64,000 nucleotides of DNA from the NCBI GenBank assembly GCA_004352715.1, contig SCFE01000051.1, forward strand, positions 819,893 to 883,892, in the 5' to 3' direction. This document shows, one piece after another, positions 10,907 through 22,079 of this stretch; position 1 is the first letter of the stretch; each line of letters begins with the position of its first letter. Under the pieces are notes generated by a model. It did no database searches and had not been told where the DNA came from. It worked only from the letters and a program-made list of their open reading frames with translations. The DNA is from Hofstenia miamia (Eukaryota; Xenacoelomorpha; Acoela). The position numbers and the translations under genes are program-made.

Positions 10907-12478
10907 TCACATTCTTCTGTTGTTAACTATTTCTTTTAGAATCTTCTTGTCAACTTTGTTTCCACTATTGAAAGGTATTTTATCTAAAAAGTAAACTTTA
11001 TGCAATCTTTTGTATTCCGATACACGCTCATTAACAAATCCCATAATTTCTTCTGCAGATATATCAAACGCTTTTTCAACAACTGCAACTGGAATCTCAC
11101 CATGCTCTGCATGATTTTCTCCAACAACTCCTGAAATTTTCACCGCAGGATTTTGCGATAGTACACGTTCAAGTTCTGCACTGTGTACAGAAAATGACCT
11201 GAACTTAATGACTTCTTTTATTCTTCCAGATATAAAAAGATTTCCTATTGCATCAAAATGAGCAACATCGCCTGTTCTGTACCAGCCATCTTCAGTCAAC
11301 ACAGATTTTGTCTTAGCCTCATCGCCTAGGTAACCCAACATAGTAAATGGAGATTTAATCAAAAGTTCGCCGTCTTCCTCAATTGCGCATTCCTTGTTAG
11401 TAACCACATTCATTATTTTACATCTTACTGGATGCACTGGCGGCTCTAAGTATTCCTTTATATCATTTATAGTAGATTTTGTGAGATGTGTCGTTGGACA
11501 CTCACTCGATCCATATAGTTCAAAGAAGGCCACTTCTTCTGGTATATTAGTCTTGTGTTGGATTAATTTTACGGCCTCCAAATTTATCTTAGATCCCCCA
11601 CAAATTATTGTGCGTGTATTTGACATGTCATAATTTGACAATTTTGCGTATTTTGACATAGACACTAAAATCGCGGGTGAACAATAAATGTAATTACATC
11701 TGTATTTAACGTAAGCATCTAAGTATAGCTTCGAATCAAAACCTTCCATTGGAAAAATATTATAACCATTCACCATTCCTGAAAAAAACGTCACCATTCC
11801 GCCTGAATTTGAAAATGGATTGCAGAAAATAAATGTTCTTTGTTCATCAGACGATTTGACTAGGTAATGTTTAGAGAGTAACATTAGTGATTGCAAAACA
11901 ATATTGTGGTTTATCATTATAGCTTTAGGTAAACCTGTGCTTCCCGATGTCATAAACATGAATGAAACCTCTTGCAATTGACTTTTGTCATAGTCTATGA
12001 TCTCACCATTATTATCAAATTCGAGTTTTTGTATATCAACGGCAAAAGAGTCCTTTTCAAGAACATCATAAACAAATACCAGCCTTAATGTTTTTGAAGT
12101 TAACATTGGTCCAAATTTCTCCCATAGTTTTTTGCTTATGAGAAGGGCTTTTGAGTAGGTGTTATTGATGTTGTTTTGAAGTTCGAGAAGAGGTGTAGTC
12201 GAGCTACTTCCAACTGGGATCCAGTCATTGTAAGCCACTCCACAGTAGCAAGCGCATAGAGCAAGACCATTGGGACCGATGAAATGCACAATGTCTTTGC
12301 GATTTAGAACTTCGTTTCTCATTTGCAAGGAAATGCTTTTTGAGAGTTTTTGAAATTTATCGAATGTTAGAATTTTGTCAAGATATAAATCCCCAATGAA
12401 ACTTCTTGGGTGTAACTCCAAAAAATAATCCAACAATTGAGAGTACGTACATGAATTTGCTTCAAATTTTGGGGACAT
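10907..12478 (-). CDS. Adenylate-forming enzyme (luciferase/4CL superfamily), paralogue A
   Basis: Intronless 523-residue protein from the ATG at 12478-12476. The frame stays open for 21 codons upstream, but without another ATG. It is a complete ANL-superfamily enzyme, which activates a carboxylate as an acyl-AMP. Motifs: A3 phosphate loop TSGSTGLPK (177-185), A5 ELYGSSECP (320-328), A7 YRTGD (400-404), A8 GRIKEVIKFRSFSV (418-431) and A10 SGNKVDKK with the expected catalytic lysine at 508. In acyl-CoA synthetases and luciferase the A8 loop normally has glycine after K-x-K; here it is Ser. The A10 context resembles NRPS adenylation domains (NGKVDR). There is no signal peptide, and the C-terminus NRRM is not a peroxisomal SKL signal, so it is probably cytosolic. 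The substrate is unknown. Paralogues lie at 18.8, 22.7 and 28.1 kb. An 11-mer, GCATTCCGCAA, 52 bp upstream of the ATG is shared with paralogue C. Confidence 0.9.
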   Translation of the reverse strand: MSPKFEANSCTYSQLLDYFLELHPRSFIGDLYLDKILTFDKFQKLSKSISLQMRNEVLNRKDIVHFIGPNGLALCACYCGVAYNDWIPVGSSSTTPLLELQNNINNTYSKALLISKKLWEKFGPMLTSKTLRLVFVYDVLEKDSFAVDIQKLEFDNNGEIIDYDKSQLQEVSFMFMTSGSTGLPKAIMINHNIVLQSLMLLSKHYLVKSSDEQRTFIFCNPFSNSGGMVTFFSGMVNGYNIFPMEGFDSKLYLDAYVKYRCNYIYCSPAILVSMSKYAKLSNYDMSNTRTIICGGSKINLEAVKLIQHKTNIPEEVAFFELYGSSECPTTHLTKSTINDIKEYLEPPVHPVRCKIMNVVTNKECAIEEDGELLIKSPFTMLGYLGDEAKTKSVLTEDGWYRTGDVAHFDAIGNLFISGRIKEVIKFRSFSVHSAELERVLSQNPAVKISGVVGENHAEHGEIPVAVVEKAFDISAEEIMGFVNERVSEYKRLHKVYFLDKIPFNSGNKVDKKILKEIVNNRRM

Positions 12479-14439
12479 ACTAGCTTTGAAATCTAAACAG
12501 TGTTGCGAGGAGCCACACTTTGCGGAATGCAATATTTGCACACTGATTTATGTTGTAAATCAAACGTAAACAAACTTCTGCAATCTGAAATATTTAAAGA
12601 ATTACAGTATGTGCACATTTACTACTTAAGGTGAGGTAAAATTACTAATGAAAAAAAATGCAAAAAATCACTATTCTTGAATATGGCGAGCACTAATAAC
12701 CGATAACTGCTTAGCATTGTAAACATCGAATCTCAATAACAAATAATCCCAATTCAATAAACCATATATATTTTAAAAGCTTACAACCTCATCTACTGCA
12801 TGACACTATTCACATTTTCAAAAATTAGTTTTTAAAAAATTAGGAGTTCAAATTGAAAATTTGAATTATTACCGCCCCTAAGGAGGTTATGTTTTTGGTT
12901 TTGGTAGCGTTGGTTTGTTTGTCTGTTAGCAACTTTACGGAAAAAGTAATAAATGGATTGACCTCAAATTTTTACCAAAGGTGCGTCTCCGGCCAAGGAG
13001 GAATCCATTAAATTTTAGTGCTGATCCGAAGGAAACAAATTGCGTGGCGGAGGTCTGTGCTCTCCGACTGCTTTTCTAGTTTTAACTTTTTAGCAGGTAT
13101 ATTTCACTGAAATTTGTGATTTTTTCATTAATAGTACAAAATATCAGAAAAATGAAGAGTGTCAGGCATTAGATAATGCTATAGAGAAAGTAAGAATGCT
13201 AAGTTTCAACATTCTACAATAAAAACTTCCATTTACAATCTCACAAACACCAACACCAGAAAATTCATTTTAAAAGTTTCAGTCTATTTACATCGTTCCT
13301 AGTACAAGCTGATATATAGGGTCTTAAGAAACATACACTAAATTTTTAATCCTCGTTTATAACGAATAAAATATGAAATTTTGAAATTGAAACACGTTGC
13401 TAAGGCGTTGCTAAGTGGTAAATTTATTAACAGCAAAACTTTTAATGCATTTTGCGCGATTGAAACATATTTACACAAAACTAGTTATATTTTCTAAAAG
13501 AAAAGTATTTAAACTATCTAAAACACGAAAAAAAGTTTTGAAAAATGAGTAAAGAAAGCGATATAACCCTAGCATATATATGTCATTTAATAAAAAACCT
13601 CTAGTAGGTATACCTACCAAAAAGTTTTCGATTCTCATTTTAGCTCATCTGCACAGTTAGATTGCTACTTTATGATAACACATGTTCTGAAATCTCGAAA
13701 ACATTGCCCCTGTTTGGTTTGTTATAAGACTTAACCGATTTTAATTTTTCAAATCTCATTAAGATTGTAATGGTTTTTTAATAAAACAACTTTCCTAACA
13801 CGTCCTAAGATTCTGCGGGCGACAAACGGTTATCAAAGAATATGATTCCAAATGCATTATCGTTTTTCTGTTGTCAGAAACATTATCACAGGACATTATG
13901 ATTTCACTCTGTTGAAAAATTTTTTACCCTGAGTTTTTTTTAAAAAGTTTGCATTAATTTGCTACGAAATTTTATAAGCTTAGTTACGATTAATTTTGGG
14001 TTGAGATGGCTCATTGAATGATTTTTGATGGAAAAGAGAATATATATATATATATATATATTGGGCGCTCTGTCTACATACAAACATTTGTATTGGCGCT
14101 CTTTCTCTTTTGCAATTTTCATGTGAAACATGTTTTGTTTTATAAAAGTCTAATTTTTCCATTCAAAATTTATCAAAGACAGACCAACTTCTATCAAATG
14201 GATGGTGGTTTCATATTTTCTATATGGGACTTGACATGGTACTCGACTGATTAGGACCTGCTATAAGATCTTTTTCATGCTACAATTTTTGTATTGTAAT
14301 TAAGGTGCACAATCGTGTCTTCAATATTGAAAGGACCAGTTTAAAAATCTTCAAAGTTGACATTTTTTGGATGAGTAGTCAATGTTTCGGAGGCCATAGC
14401 TCCGTCAGTTTTATAAAATTGAAAAGCAACCAAAAACAT
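12479..14439. other. Upstream region of gene A
   Basis: No gene supported apart from the repeat at 12885-13085 described separately. It holds a short (TA)n tract at about 14040-14060. Small open frames around that tract are produced by the microsatellite. Confidence 0.4.
12885..13085 (+). repeat. Interspersed repeat with TGCTCTCCGACTGC tail
   Basis: About 200 bp of distinctly higher GC content than its surroundings. It begins near AAGGAGGTTATGTTTTTGG, passes through TTTGTTTGTCTGTTAGCAAC, and ends in GGCGGAGGTCTGTGCTCTCC followed by GACTGCTTTTCTAGTT. I recognise this style of sequence as a repeat seen in many unrelated animals. I cannot name its class with confidence, and no terminal repeats are visible here. 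Confidence 0.5.
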
Positions 14440-14859
14440 TTATTTGTATAAATTTACAAATGGAAAAGCAGAAGAAACACAAACACCGAGAAAATTTAAT
14501 GCCACTAATATAATTATAATACTCTCATGTATGATACACGGTTAGCATTTTGCAATGCCAAGATCAACATAATTTTCAGACAGTTAGTAATTATTATAAT
14601 CACTTACACAACAATTTTTATAGAGCCATACTTTGGAATAGCAATAATAGGGTATTAATTTATTGAATCTTGCTCCTATGTAATTTAAAATTTGTAATTC
14701 ACCCTAGTATCCAATTTCAATGAAAAGTAAAATTCAATATTTATGTTTAAATTTTAAATTTAGTTTTTAAAAATTGAATTTTTCTATCATGATTATAATA
14801 CATTACTACAATTTCAGTAATGTCGTCCAATATAAACTTAGGGTTTCTTTTTTAATTTG

Positions 14860-14861
<2 letters not shown>

Positions 14862-14913
<52 letters not shown>
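14862..14913. repeat. (TAA)n microsatellite
   Basis: About 17 units of ATA/TAA. It produces the poly-Tyr frame on the minus strand, which is not a gene. It adjoins a LINE fragment, and such arrays are often left by LINE 3' tails. Confidence 0.9.
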
Positions 14914-15521
14914 GGTGATAGAAGCACGGAGGCCAGACATAGTAGTGATAGNCAGATTAAACAGTATAAATTGCATTTTGTTCAGAGTAGCCACTAATGC
15001 ATTGATGTGATGCGCAAATCCCAAATCTACTTCAAAAATTACCCCCAAGATTGTTTTTGCGTTACACATCTTCTGACCTGAGGTAATCGGCGAAATATAC
15101 TGACGGTTTTGACCAAATTTACGGTTGTGCCCGCTAAAAACTACAATTTCACGACATTCTGCTCATTCAAGGGAATTTCTTCATTGGTTGACCAGCGTTT
15201 TAGATTTTCAACTTCCAGCTGAGGTGCATTGTTTGGTCCGCCGTCAATAAAGATTGGACATACTACTATTGTATCATTTGCGTAATTTATCAGGATNTCC
15301 CGGTAGTGGTAGGCGCACTAGGAGCAGTAAGTAAGAAGCATAAGAGATACTTGGAGGAGTTGGGAGTACCAAAGTGGGGAGGAGCGGTAGCACAGAAGGC
15401 AGCATTGTTATAAACAGCTAGAGTTCTGAGGAAAGCTCTCAGACTCCTTGGGAACTGGTGAGTTCCCCGAGCTGAGAGGGATAATAATAATAATAATAAT
15501 AAGTAATAATAATAATAATAA
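14914..15521 (+). pseudogene. LINE ORF2 C-terminal fragment (+ strand) with (TAA)n tail
   Basis: Two pieces of one non-LTR retrotransposon 3' end. The first is VIEARRPDIVVI at about 14916-14951. The second runs from about 15300 to 15470 and reads PVVVGALGAVSKKHKRYLEE in its first part, followed by a TARVLRKALRLLG-like motif after a stop. Both are typical of the C-terminal tail of animal CR1/L2-like reverse transcriptases. The sequence ends in a (TAA)n array at 15481-15521, as expected for the 3' tail. The two pieces are separated by an inserted duplicate bounded by single Ns (14952 and 15297). Confidence 0.7.
14953..15296 (-). repeat. 344-bp duplicate of 15944-16287 between single-N joins
   Basis: Nearly identical to 15944-16287 over 344 bp, with about four differences clustered around 15125-15155. 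It is bounded exactly by the lone N at 14952 and the lone N at 15297. It interrupts an otherwise contiguous LINE tail on the other strand. The best reading is that an allelic or paralogous contig was inserted at a scaffold join, not that this is a real duplication. Confidence 0.75.
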
Positions 15522-15549
15522 TGCTTTATTGCTTAGAACAGATGAAAAA

Positions 15550-16870
15550 AATTCACAAATTACAGTCATGGGTAATGACTAAACACCATCCTGAAAGGAA
15601 AAAAGGATCTGTAAAAATTTAACGCGATTTCTGGATGAATACATCCGTATCTGATGTCATACTCATGCTTTTTATTCAGTGATGTGACAACGAGATCATA
15701 CAATGGGTGAGACTCATCATTGTAACTATGATCATACCATTTCTTATCCTCCTCTTTTAAAATATCGATCATGTTATATTTATACTTAGTCCATCTGTAT
15801 ATATAGCATTTATCAAGAAATAGCTGCAGGCGTCTTAGATTCGTAAAGTCTGATCCATACACTACCAATCCATAACATATTTTGCTTAAAAATAACGATA
15901 CAAATACTTTATCCAGTGTATCCAGAGGGTAACCAGCACGACGCAGATTAAACAGTATAAATTGCATTTTGTTCAGAGTAGCCACTAATGCATTGATGTG
16001 ATGCGCAAATCCCAAATCTACTTCAAAAATTACCCCCAAGATTGTTTTTGCGTTACACATCTTCTGACCTGAGGTAATCGGCGAAATATACTGACGGTTT
16101 TGACCAAATTTACGGGTGTGTCTGCTAAAAACTACAATTTCATGACATTCTGCTCATTCAAGGGAATTTCTTCATTGGTTGACCAGCGTTTTAGATTTTC
16201 AACTTCCAGCTGAGGTGCATTGTTTGGTCCGCCGTCAATAAAGATTGGACATACTACTATTGTATCATTTGCGTAATTTATCAGGATATTACTGTCGCTT
16301 GCGGCTTTTAGATTCCACAAATTAGAACCATTGACGGTCCTCTGTTTATTGTTATCCAACTAGACACTTTATTGTTATATCTAATCCGCTGTGACGATGA
16401 TACAGGAAACTTATAAGCCATTTCTTAATATTATGAGGCAAAGGGCAATTGTCAATATCTTGTCGTAATATTGAATTTTTTTAACCTGTTAAACGCTTTT
16501 GAAAAGTCAAAAACTAATAAAGAAACGTAAGCAACTTCCGGGTTCATGAGATAATTAACAGTGTGAAACTGAAGAGTTAGCAAAACATCAATTGTCGATC
16601 TGTTGGGTCGATAAGCAAACTGGTAGAGGTTAAGCCACGTGTTCAGAACTGGGGAAATATAAACAGCAGACACAATATGCTCATAACGACCACTCAAAAT
16701 ATCAGTTATGGCTATGTCTCTCAAGTCACGCTTTTATAAAATCTGTTTATTTTTTGGAATTAAGACAATATCCTGCATTTTATGCACATCAGGAAATATT
16801 CCTTGATGAAGACCTATTTGTGCTATTCTTGTTTTCAGCGGCTTAGCTGCAAGTTTAAAGTAAGTTTTAT
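15550..16870 (-). pseudogene. Non-LTR retrotransposon (LINE) reverse transcriptase relic
   Basis: Degenerate, frame-broken ORF2 read on the minus strand. Order along the protein: a fingers segment around 16740-16860 (PLKTRIAQIGLHQGIFPD, then VLIPK); a palm segment around 16452-16724 with QFAYRPNRSTIDVLL and the first catalytic-aspartate motif VFDFSKAFN; a second palm segment around 16132-16300 with YANDT in place of the catalytic YADD; and a C-terminal region 15566-16060 with ILGVIFEVDLGFAHHINAL and a DILKEEDKKWYDH tail. The YADD to YAND change and several stops make it inactive. It resembles Jockey/CR1/L2-type LINEs. Confidence 0.85.
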
Positions 16871-17640
16871 CTTCTCAATTCATAGTAACATTGCAAAACT
16901 GTGATTTTTGAATTTGGACATAATACAATTAATAGAGCAGTAATACCATAAGAAACCCCAACTATTTAAACTATATATATATAAGGATTATAATTAATGG
17001 CAATTTTAGGGATTGTATTACTACAAAGCATACAAATAAGCAAAGAAATGACTTTTTTGGATTTTTGGCAGAGCAATCATCACTTTCCATTCATATTTAA
17101 AGTCACGCCAATCAGAAACAGATTTGCTTCTTGTGGGTGGCAATTACAGATAAAATTCGCAATCTATTTCAAACATAGTTGGACATTGGAAAGAAATTGA
17201 GGTCGACACCCAGCCGAAATCCGGTTGGGCCCATTTAAGTCCTAGACAAAAACAATTTCTGAGTTTTTTTATCAAAATTGACTGTATTTGATTGTAGTAC
17301 TAGAAGAGCATTGCATACTATTGTAATATTTCGAAATTTAACATTGATTTTTCAAAACATTGCGTTTATGATATGTAGGATTCACTTCATTTCAGTGGAT
17401 TTTCATGCGCCATTGAGTTAGTCGTCCCATTTTTCCAATACATTGGTCCAAGCTCTAATCTGCCCCCTTGGTATATCCTATGTGTCCATTTCTGAACTCA
17501 CGACAGTGTTGAAGCCCTTAAAATTTTCTATTCGAATTTTAAAAAAACAAAATATATTTTAAATCCATGTTTGTTTATTGTTAGAATACTTTTTGAAATT
17601 CTTATCCGTTTCGGATCGAATACTATAATTTTTTTAAAAA

Positions 17641-18847
17641 TACAATATAGCAATAGTTGTGCAGGTGTAAACTTTTTATTACAATTATCGAGAAAACTAA
17701 CTATTGTTGTAATAAATGTTTCAATAGTCAAAACCATGTATCCTCACAAAACCACTGCTGCTCGTGTTTAATAAATTACAAATTGCTAGCGCCACTCAAC
17801 ACCACCAAATAGAAACAAACAAAGCAACGAATCTTGGTGTTGTGCATCGCAGAATTATAACGCGACTCGGGAAGGGCACCTTAAGCCATTATCCAAGCCC
17901 AGCCTGGCCCGTTGCAGTTGGTAAAATTCATGCCCAAGCCCGGCCCGGGTCCGTCAAACCAAAATAATAAGGTTTTTTGTAAATAAATGGAATTGATTAG
18001 CGCTTGCTAACGACTCGAGTCGTCCATGCTATTACTAAGGCAATTTTTGAACTAATTTTGGATGTATAATAAGTCAATTCAATATAGTTGTTGATATAAT
18101 ATTGTAATGTAAGAGAAAGAATGCATATTTATTAATAAAATTTAGATTTATAGACCCATTTAGCAGAAATTGCATACCAATGCCCTGTCGGCCCGAGCCG
18201 GTTTTATTCTTAGCTTTTCAGCCCGGGCCCTTTCAAAGTCTGACACGGTTACAACTCTGGTACATTGGCAAGAAATTTGAAATTGCTCTAGTGACGTCCT
18301 AGAGCCCAGGTACATGTATTAATGAAAAGCCAGTTTATATATAAAGTTTATGTAGTCGTGGAGAAAGAGGGTATTGGAGATGCAGAAAATAGTGAAGTTG
18401 TGGAACATGCACAATCGGTCTTATAAAAAAAATTTTAGAATCACGTTAACTTTAATTACACCCTCCTCGCATATTTCAAGAACTCGATATAAAAAATAGA
18501 GAAGCCTTTTGTATGTATTTATGCATTGCAATATTGTCTTTAAAGAGTCAATTAATTTTTCATTAATGGTCATATTTGCTTTCCATTTTGGCCGTTTCCA
18601 TTAATGGATGGCGAAAAAAAAATCCATTAATTCGAAAATAATTTTTTAGCAGTCCTGATTTTATCTTTTGTCGTGTCACTGTTCACAAAATAAAATCATA
18701 GACTAAAAACCTAAGAAGTTTTTTGTTCAGGTTAGGAAACTAAGAAGACCGTATTCAATTTACAAATCACAAAATGTTACATAACAGTATATACCACGGT
18801 GTGTTAATAAACAATTTCTCTTTACTATCTCTCTTAATGCGACATTT
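17641..18847. other. Intergenic with a hAT end at 18259
   Basis: Between about 17870 and 18259 there are GGCCCGGG-rich subterminal motifs. A right end, GGTTACAACTCTG, closely resembles the end of the 7872-8416 MITE, so a related element ended at 18259. Its left end is not certain; a candidate is near 17927. The rest shows nothing recognisable. Confidence 0.5.
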
Positions 18848-20395
18848 TCACCTTATATCAATTTCATCCACAAAATAGACCTCTGAAGCGTGTTCAATGT
18901 CAAAATCCCTGATTTCTTTTTCAGTGACATCTAAAGAACTTTCTACTACTGCAACAGAAATCTTACCATAATGAAGAATTTGCTGTCCAAAAACACCTGC
19001 AATTTTCACAGCGGGGTATTGCAAAAGTATCTTTTCAATTTCTTCACTATACATACTAAATTCCTCGAATTGAATTGCTTCCTTTTTCCTTCCACACATG
19101 TGCAATTTTCCAAACTCATCAAAACTAGCAATATCACCTGTTTTGTACCAGACATCTTCAGTAAACACAGAATTCGTCATAGTTACTTCAGCTAAATATC
19201 CCAGCATAGTGCATTGATGTTTGATACAAAGGTCACCACGTTCCTCAATAGCGCATTCCCTGTTAGTATTTAAGTTCATTATCTTACATTCTGTTGGACG
19301 AGGCGGCGGATTTAAATACTCTTTGATGGATTTATATGGGATTTGGAAAAATGAGTCATTGGCAATTCACTTGAGCTGACATATTTGTCTTTTGCTTTAT
19401 GATGTTCATAGCTTCGATATTTATTACATCCCCTCCACATACTATTGTTAAGGTATCCTTCAAGTCGTAATTTGCTAGATTTGAATATATATATACAAAT
19501 AAATCAGCATTGCGAATGTGCATAATATGAAGTTACAATTATACTTAATAAAGTTATCCAGGTATCTCTTCGAATCAAATCCTTCCATGATAACAATATT
19601 ATGTCCACAAAAATACCATAAATAATGAAAGCATTCCTCCAGAATTCGACAATGGGTTGTTTAATATAAATATCCTTTGGCCTGCTGTTATATTCTCTTG
19701 GAATGTTGAAATTAGAGACGTCATTGTCTGCACAACCAAATCATATTATATCATTACCAGCTTTGGAAATCCAGTAGTTCCTGATGTCATCAGCATTAAA
19801 GACGTGTCGCTCACGTACATTATTCTCATATAGCATTACGTTCATTANCTGCACAACCAAATCATATTATATCATTACCAGCTTTGGAAATCCAGTAGTT
19901 CCTGATGTCATCAGCATTAAATACGTGTCGCTCACGTACATTATTCTCATATAGCATTACGTTCATTATAACGTCAACGATATCACCTCTTTGCACCACC
20001 GCATAAATTAAAGCAATTTTTTATGTTTTTGATTCCAACCAATATCCAAACTCATTCCATATGCCATTGCTGATGATGAGCGCCTTTGGATGTGTCCTGA
20101 CGACATACCTTTAAGTTCACTCAGTGATGTGGTTGAACTACTCCCAACTGGGATCCAGTCGTTGAACAAAGCTGCACAGCAGCAAGCACATAAGGCAAAG
20201 CTATTTTTTCCAATGAAATGCATTATGCTTTTACTACCAACATCCTCATTCTTCATTTATACTGAAAGACGCTCTGAAAGTCTTCGAAGCTTTTCAAAAG
20301 ATAGCTTTGCATCAAAACTCGAATCTACGAAGAAGCTCGCTGAATGCGTTTCAAGGGAAACTTTACGCTGTGCCAAAAATGTGCTCTCCATTTAA
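18848..20395 (-). pseudogene. Adenylate-forming enzyme, broken paralogue B
   Basis: Relic of the same family as genes A, C and D. The N-terminal part (about 20395-20010) reads through an in-frame stop after LSERLSV and keeps MHFIGKN, FNDWIPVGSSSTT and SLSEL. The middle (about 20000-19300) is riddled with frameshifts, and only patches are recognisable near 19780 and 19420. The C-terminal part (19279-18848) has DVWYKTGD (A7), GRKKEAIQFEEFSM (A8, with Glu at the glycine position) and stops before the A10 lysine. The central part is further disturbed by a 120-bp duplication at a single-N join. It is not expected to make an enzyme. Confidence 0.85.
19728..19968. repeat. 120-bp tandem duplicate around a single N
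   Basis: 19728-19847 and 19849-19968 are near identical, separated by one N at 19848. As with 14953-15296, this looks like two overlapping contig ends that were not merged. It inflates pseudogene B. Confidence 0.8.
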
Positions 20396-20662
20396 ATCAA
20401 TTCAAGATGTGAAATAATCTTTGAAGGATTGTACTATTCTACTTTGACAAATTTTTTAATTGCATATTAATTGTAAACAACCTAAAACAAGACTAAACAA
20501 TATTAAACTAGGCTTTGATTTATTAAATCTATAAAAAAACGATATTATAACAAACTAATGTATTTTGTCGTTTGCCAATGATAATATACTTTTCGTTTAT
20601 ATATATATATTCAATATATAATGTGAGTTATGAGCTTCTCAAAAAGACTTGGGATATGCAAT
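20396..20662. other. Short spacer upstream of pseudogene B
   Basis: AT-rich with a short (TA)n tract near 20600. No feature recognised. Confidence 0.4.
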
Positions 20663-22079
20663 AAGGGATGCAAAATAAATTAATGTGAATGCATTAAATA
20701 TCACTATTTTAAAATGCATTTAATAAATTTTTCGTTTAGGCTGAATGCATTAACTGAATACAATGATCAACAATTAATGCATTATTTAATAAGCTAAAAT
20801 TAATCAAAATGGTTAGGCAATTGCGGCAGCAAGCATATGCATGTTGCGTCTGAAGTTTGATTGGCTGACATTTTGCGGCTATCATTTCTGTGTAAACACC
20901 GTAAAACTGAGTTGCTTCTAATTACTTTTGAAAAATATGTCCTCACGGGAAATAACTTCTTTTTACTTTATGAAACGCATGGGTAGTGACAACGAATATA
21001 TATGCAAGTGTGGTAAGACTCTGAAGCAGAACTGCAGAATGGGTAACGGAAATCTAATGAACCAGCATTCAAAATAAAAAAACTGAGTTTACCCAATCTC
21101 AATAATTGCTCTCATTTGCTGCAGAACCCATGTTAAGCTTAAACAGTTTGGGTATTTCGGAAAAATTATCATGACTTTGCTCACGGTACGCCTCAATGGG
21201 TTTGGAATATCTTTGCACATATCAAGAATTAGTCAAAGATTTTTGTTGCTTCTATGGGCTCAAAACCTCATAAATCTGTAATATTAGGTATGGAGAGATT
21301 TAAAACTTTTTCCAAAAATTCGAAATTTTCAAAGAAAACCTATTAATCTTTTCAACAATCTCAACCATAGCAATAGACCTTAATAGTAATTTTCAATATT
21401 GCATTGGACCTACCCATGCCCCAATATTATCAAATTTGGGAAAAGGCTTGGAGAAAATTTTTTGTAAATGTTGGAATCGGTTTGTCCTTTAAAAAGGACG
21501 CCAGGCTGGTTAAGGTTAAAAGCGCCAAAACCTGTATGTCTGGTTGAAATGGGTTATCATTGGAGAATTGCCTTTCAGTTTTTCAGAGAGAAAAAGAGCT
21601 GACAACGAAATTTCAAGAAGATTTTGAGTCTGTCACTATTCAGCTCATTGAAAAGCGTAACTCAATACTTAACCAAGGATTCACCAATTATTTCTTTCAA
21701 ATTGTTTGAGAACAGTATCTGCAAAGCAATTGCAGGAGACGAACTATTACCAAATGAGATTTTGCCACAAATGCTCTGGAAGAAAAAAGAAGACGTTTTT
21801 CGGCACTGATACCAGACTTTAATTGGGTTCCCCAACATCAAATTTGGTTGAAAGGATCTGCAGCAAGAGCAAGTTGCTCCTAGGGCGCTAACGATTCCCC
21901 CTAGCCTTAGGGAATTTGAAGTGTCAGATTTTTCTTTGCATTAATAAGGGATGTATTTATGGTTAAAGAAATGCTTAAATAAATGTTTTTGCGATGAAGT
22001 CAATATTTCTCATTATTGCATTATCATTAAATGAATGAAATCCATCATTAATAATGCATTTCATTATTTCACATCCCTG
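20663..22079 (+). mobile_element. hAT-type transposon, 1.4 kb, degenerate
   Basis: The terminal inverted repeats are AAGGGATGCAAAATAA (left, 20663) and a right end whose reverse complement reads CAGGGATGTGAAATAATG. Flanking 8-bp sites TATGCAAT (20655-20662) and TATGGAAT (22080-22087) differ by one base, as for an older hAT insertion. It carries a BED-finger reading frame (20937-21077). Further decayed coding patches follow around 21540-21820, including AGDELLPNEILPQMLWKKK. No intact transposase remains. Confidence 0.82.
20937..21077 (+). pseudogene. BED-type zinc finger N-terminus of a hAT transposase
   Basis: ATG at 20937, then 46 codons to TAA. The protein reads SREITSFYFMKRMGSD, followed by YICKCGKTLKQ and NLMNQHSK. 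The C-x-C...H pattern with an aromatic lead resembles BED DNA-binding fingers of hAT transposases, with one cysteine spacing apparently altered. The frame stops just after the finger. Confidence 0.55.

Larger units (their letters stand above)
14440..17640 (-). repeat. Right arm of the inverted duplication, with LINE insertions
   Basis: The minus strand of this region aligns with the plus strand of 7735-9597. The two homologous ends (14440-14810 and about 16830-17640) are contiguous in the left arm but separated here by about 2 kb of LINE-derived sequence. The LINE reverse-transcriptase start near 16850 still matches the left arm over some 45 bp (GATAAAACTTACTT and the following bases). A LINE remnant therefore seems to have been part of the ancestral unit and to have been deleted on the left. 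Gene A lies in the 4.8 kb between the arms. Confidence 0.7.

Noticed and set aside
11394-11633. Plus-strand frame within gene A
   Set aside because: Antisense shadow of a fully conserved enzyme frame.
14806-15069. Minus-strand frame with a run of tyrosines
   Set aside because: Translation of the (TAA)n array fused to the duplicated LINE piece at a single-N join.
17764-17967. 67-codon plus-strand frame ending RPGSVKPK
   Set aside because: Its GC-rich end is the subterminal region of a hAT-like element, so it is a chance frame.
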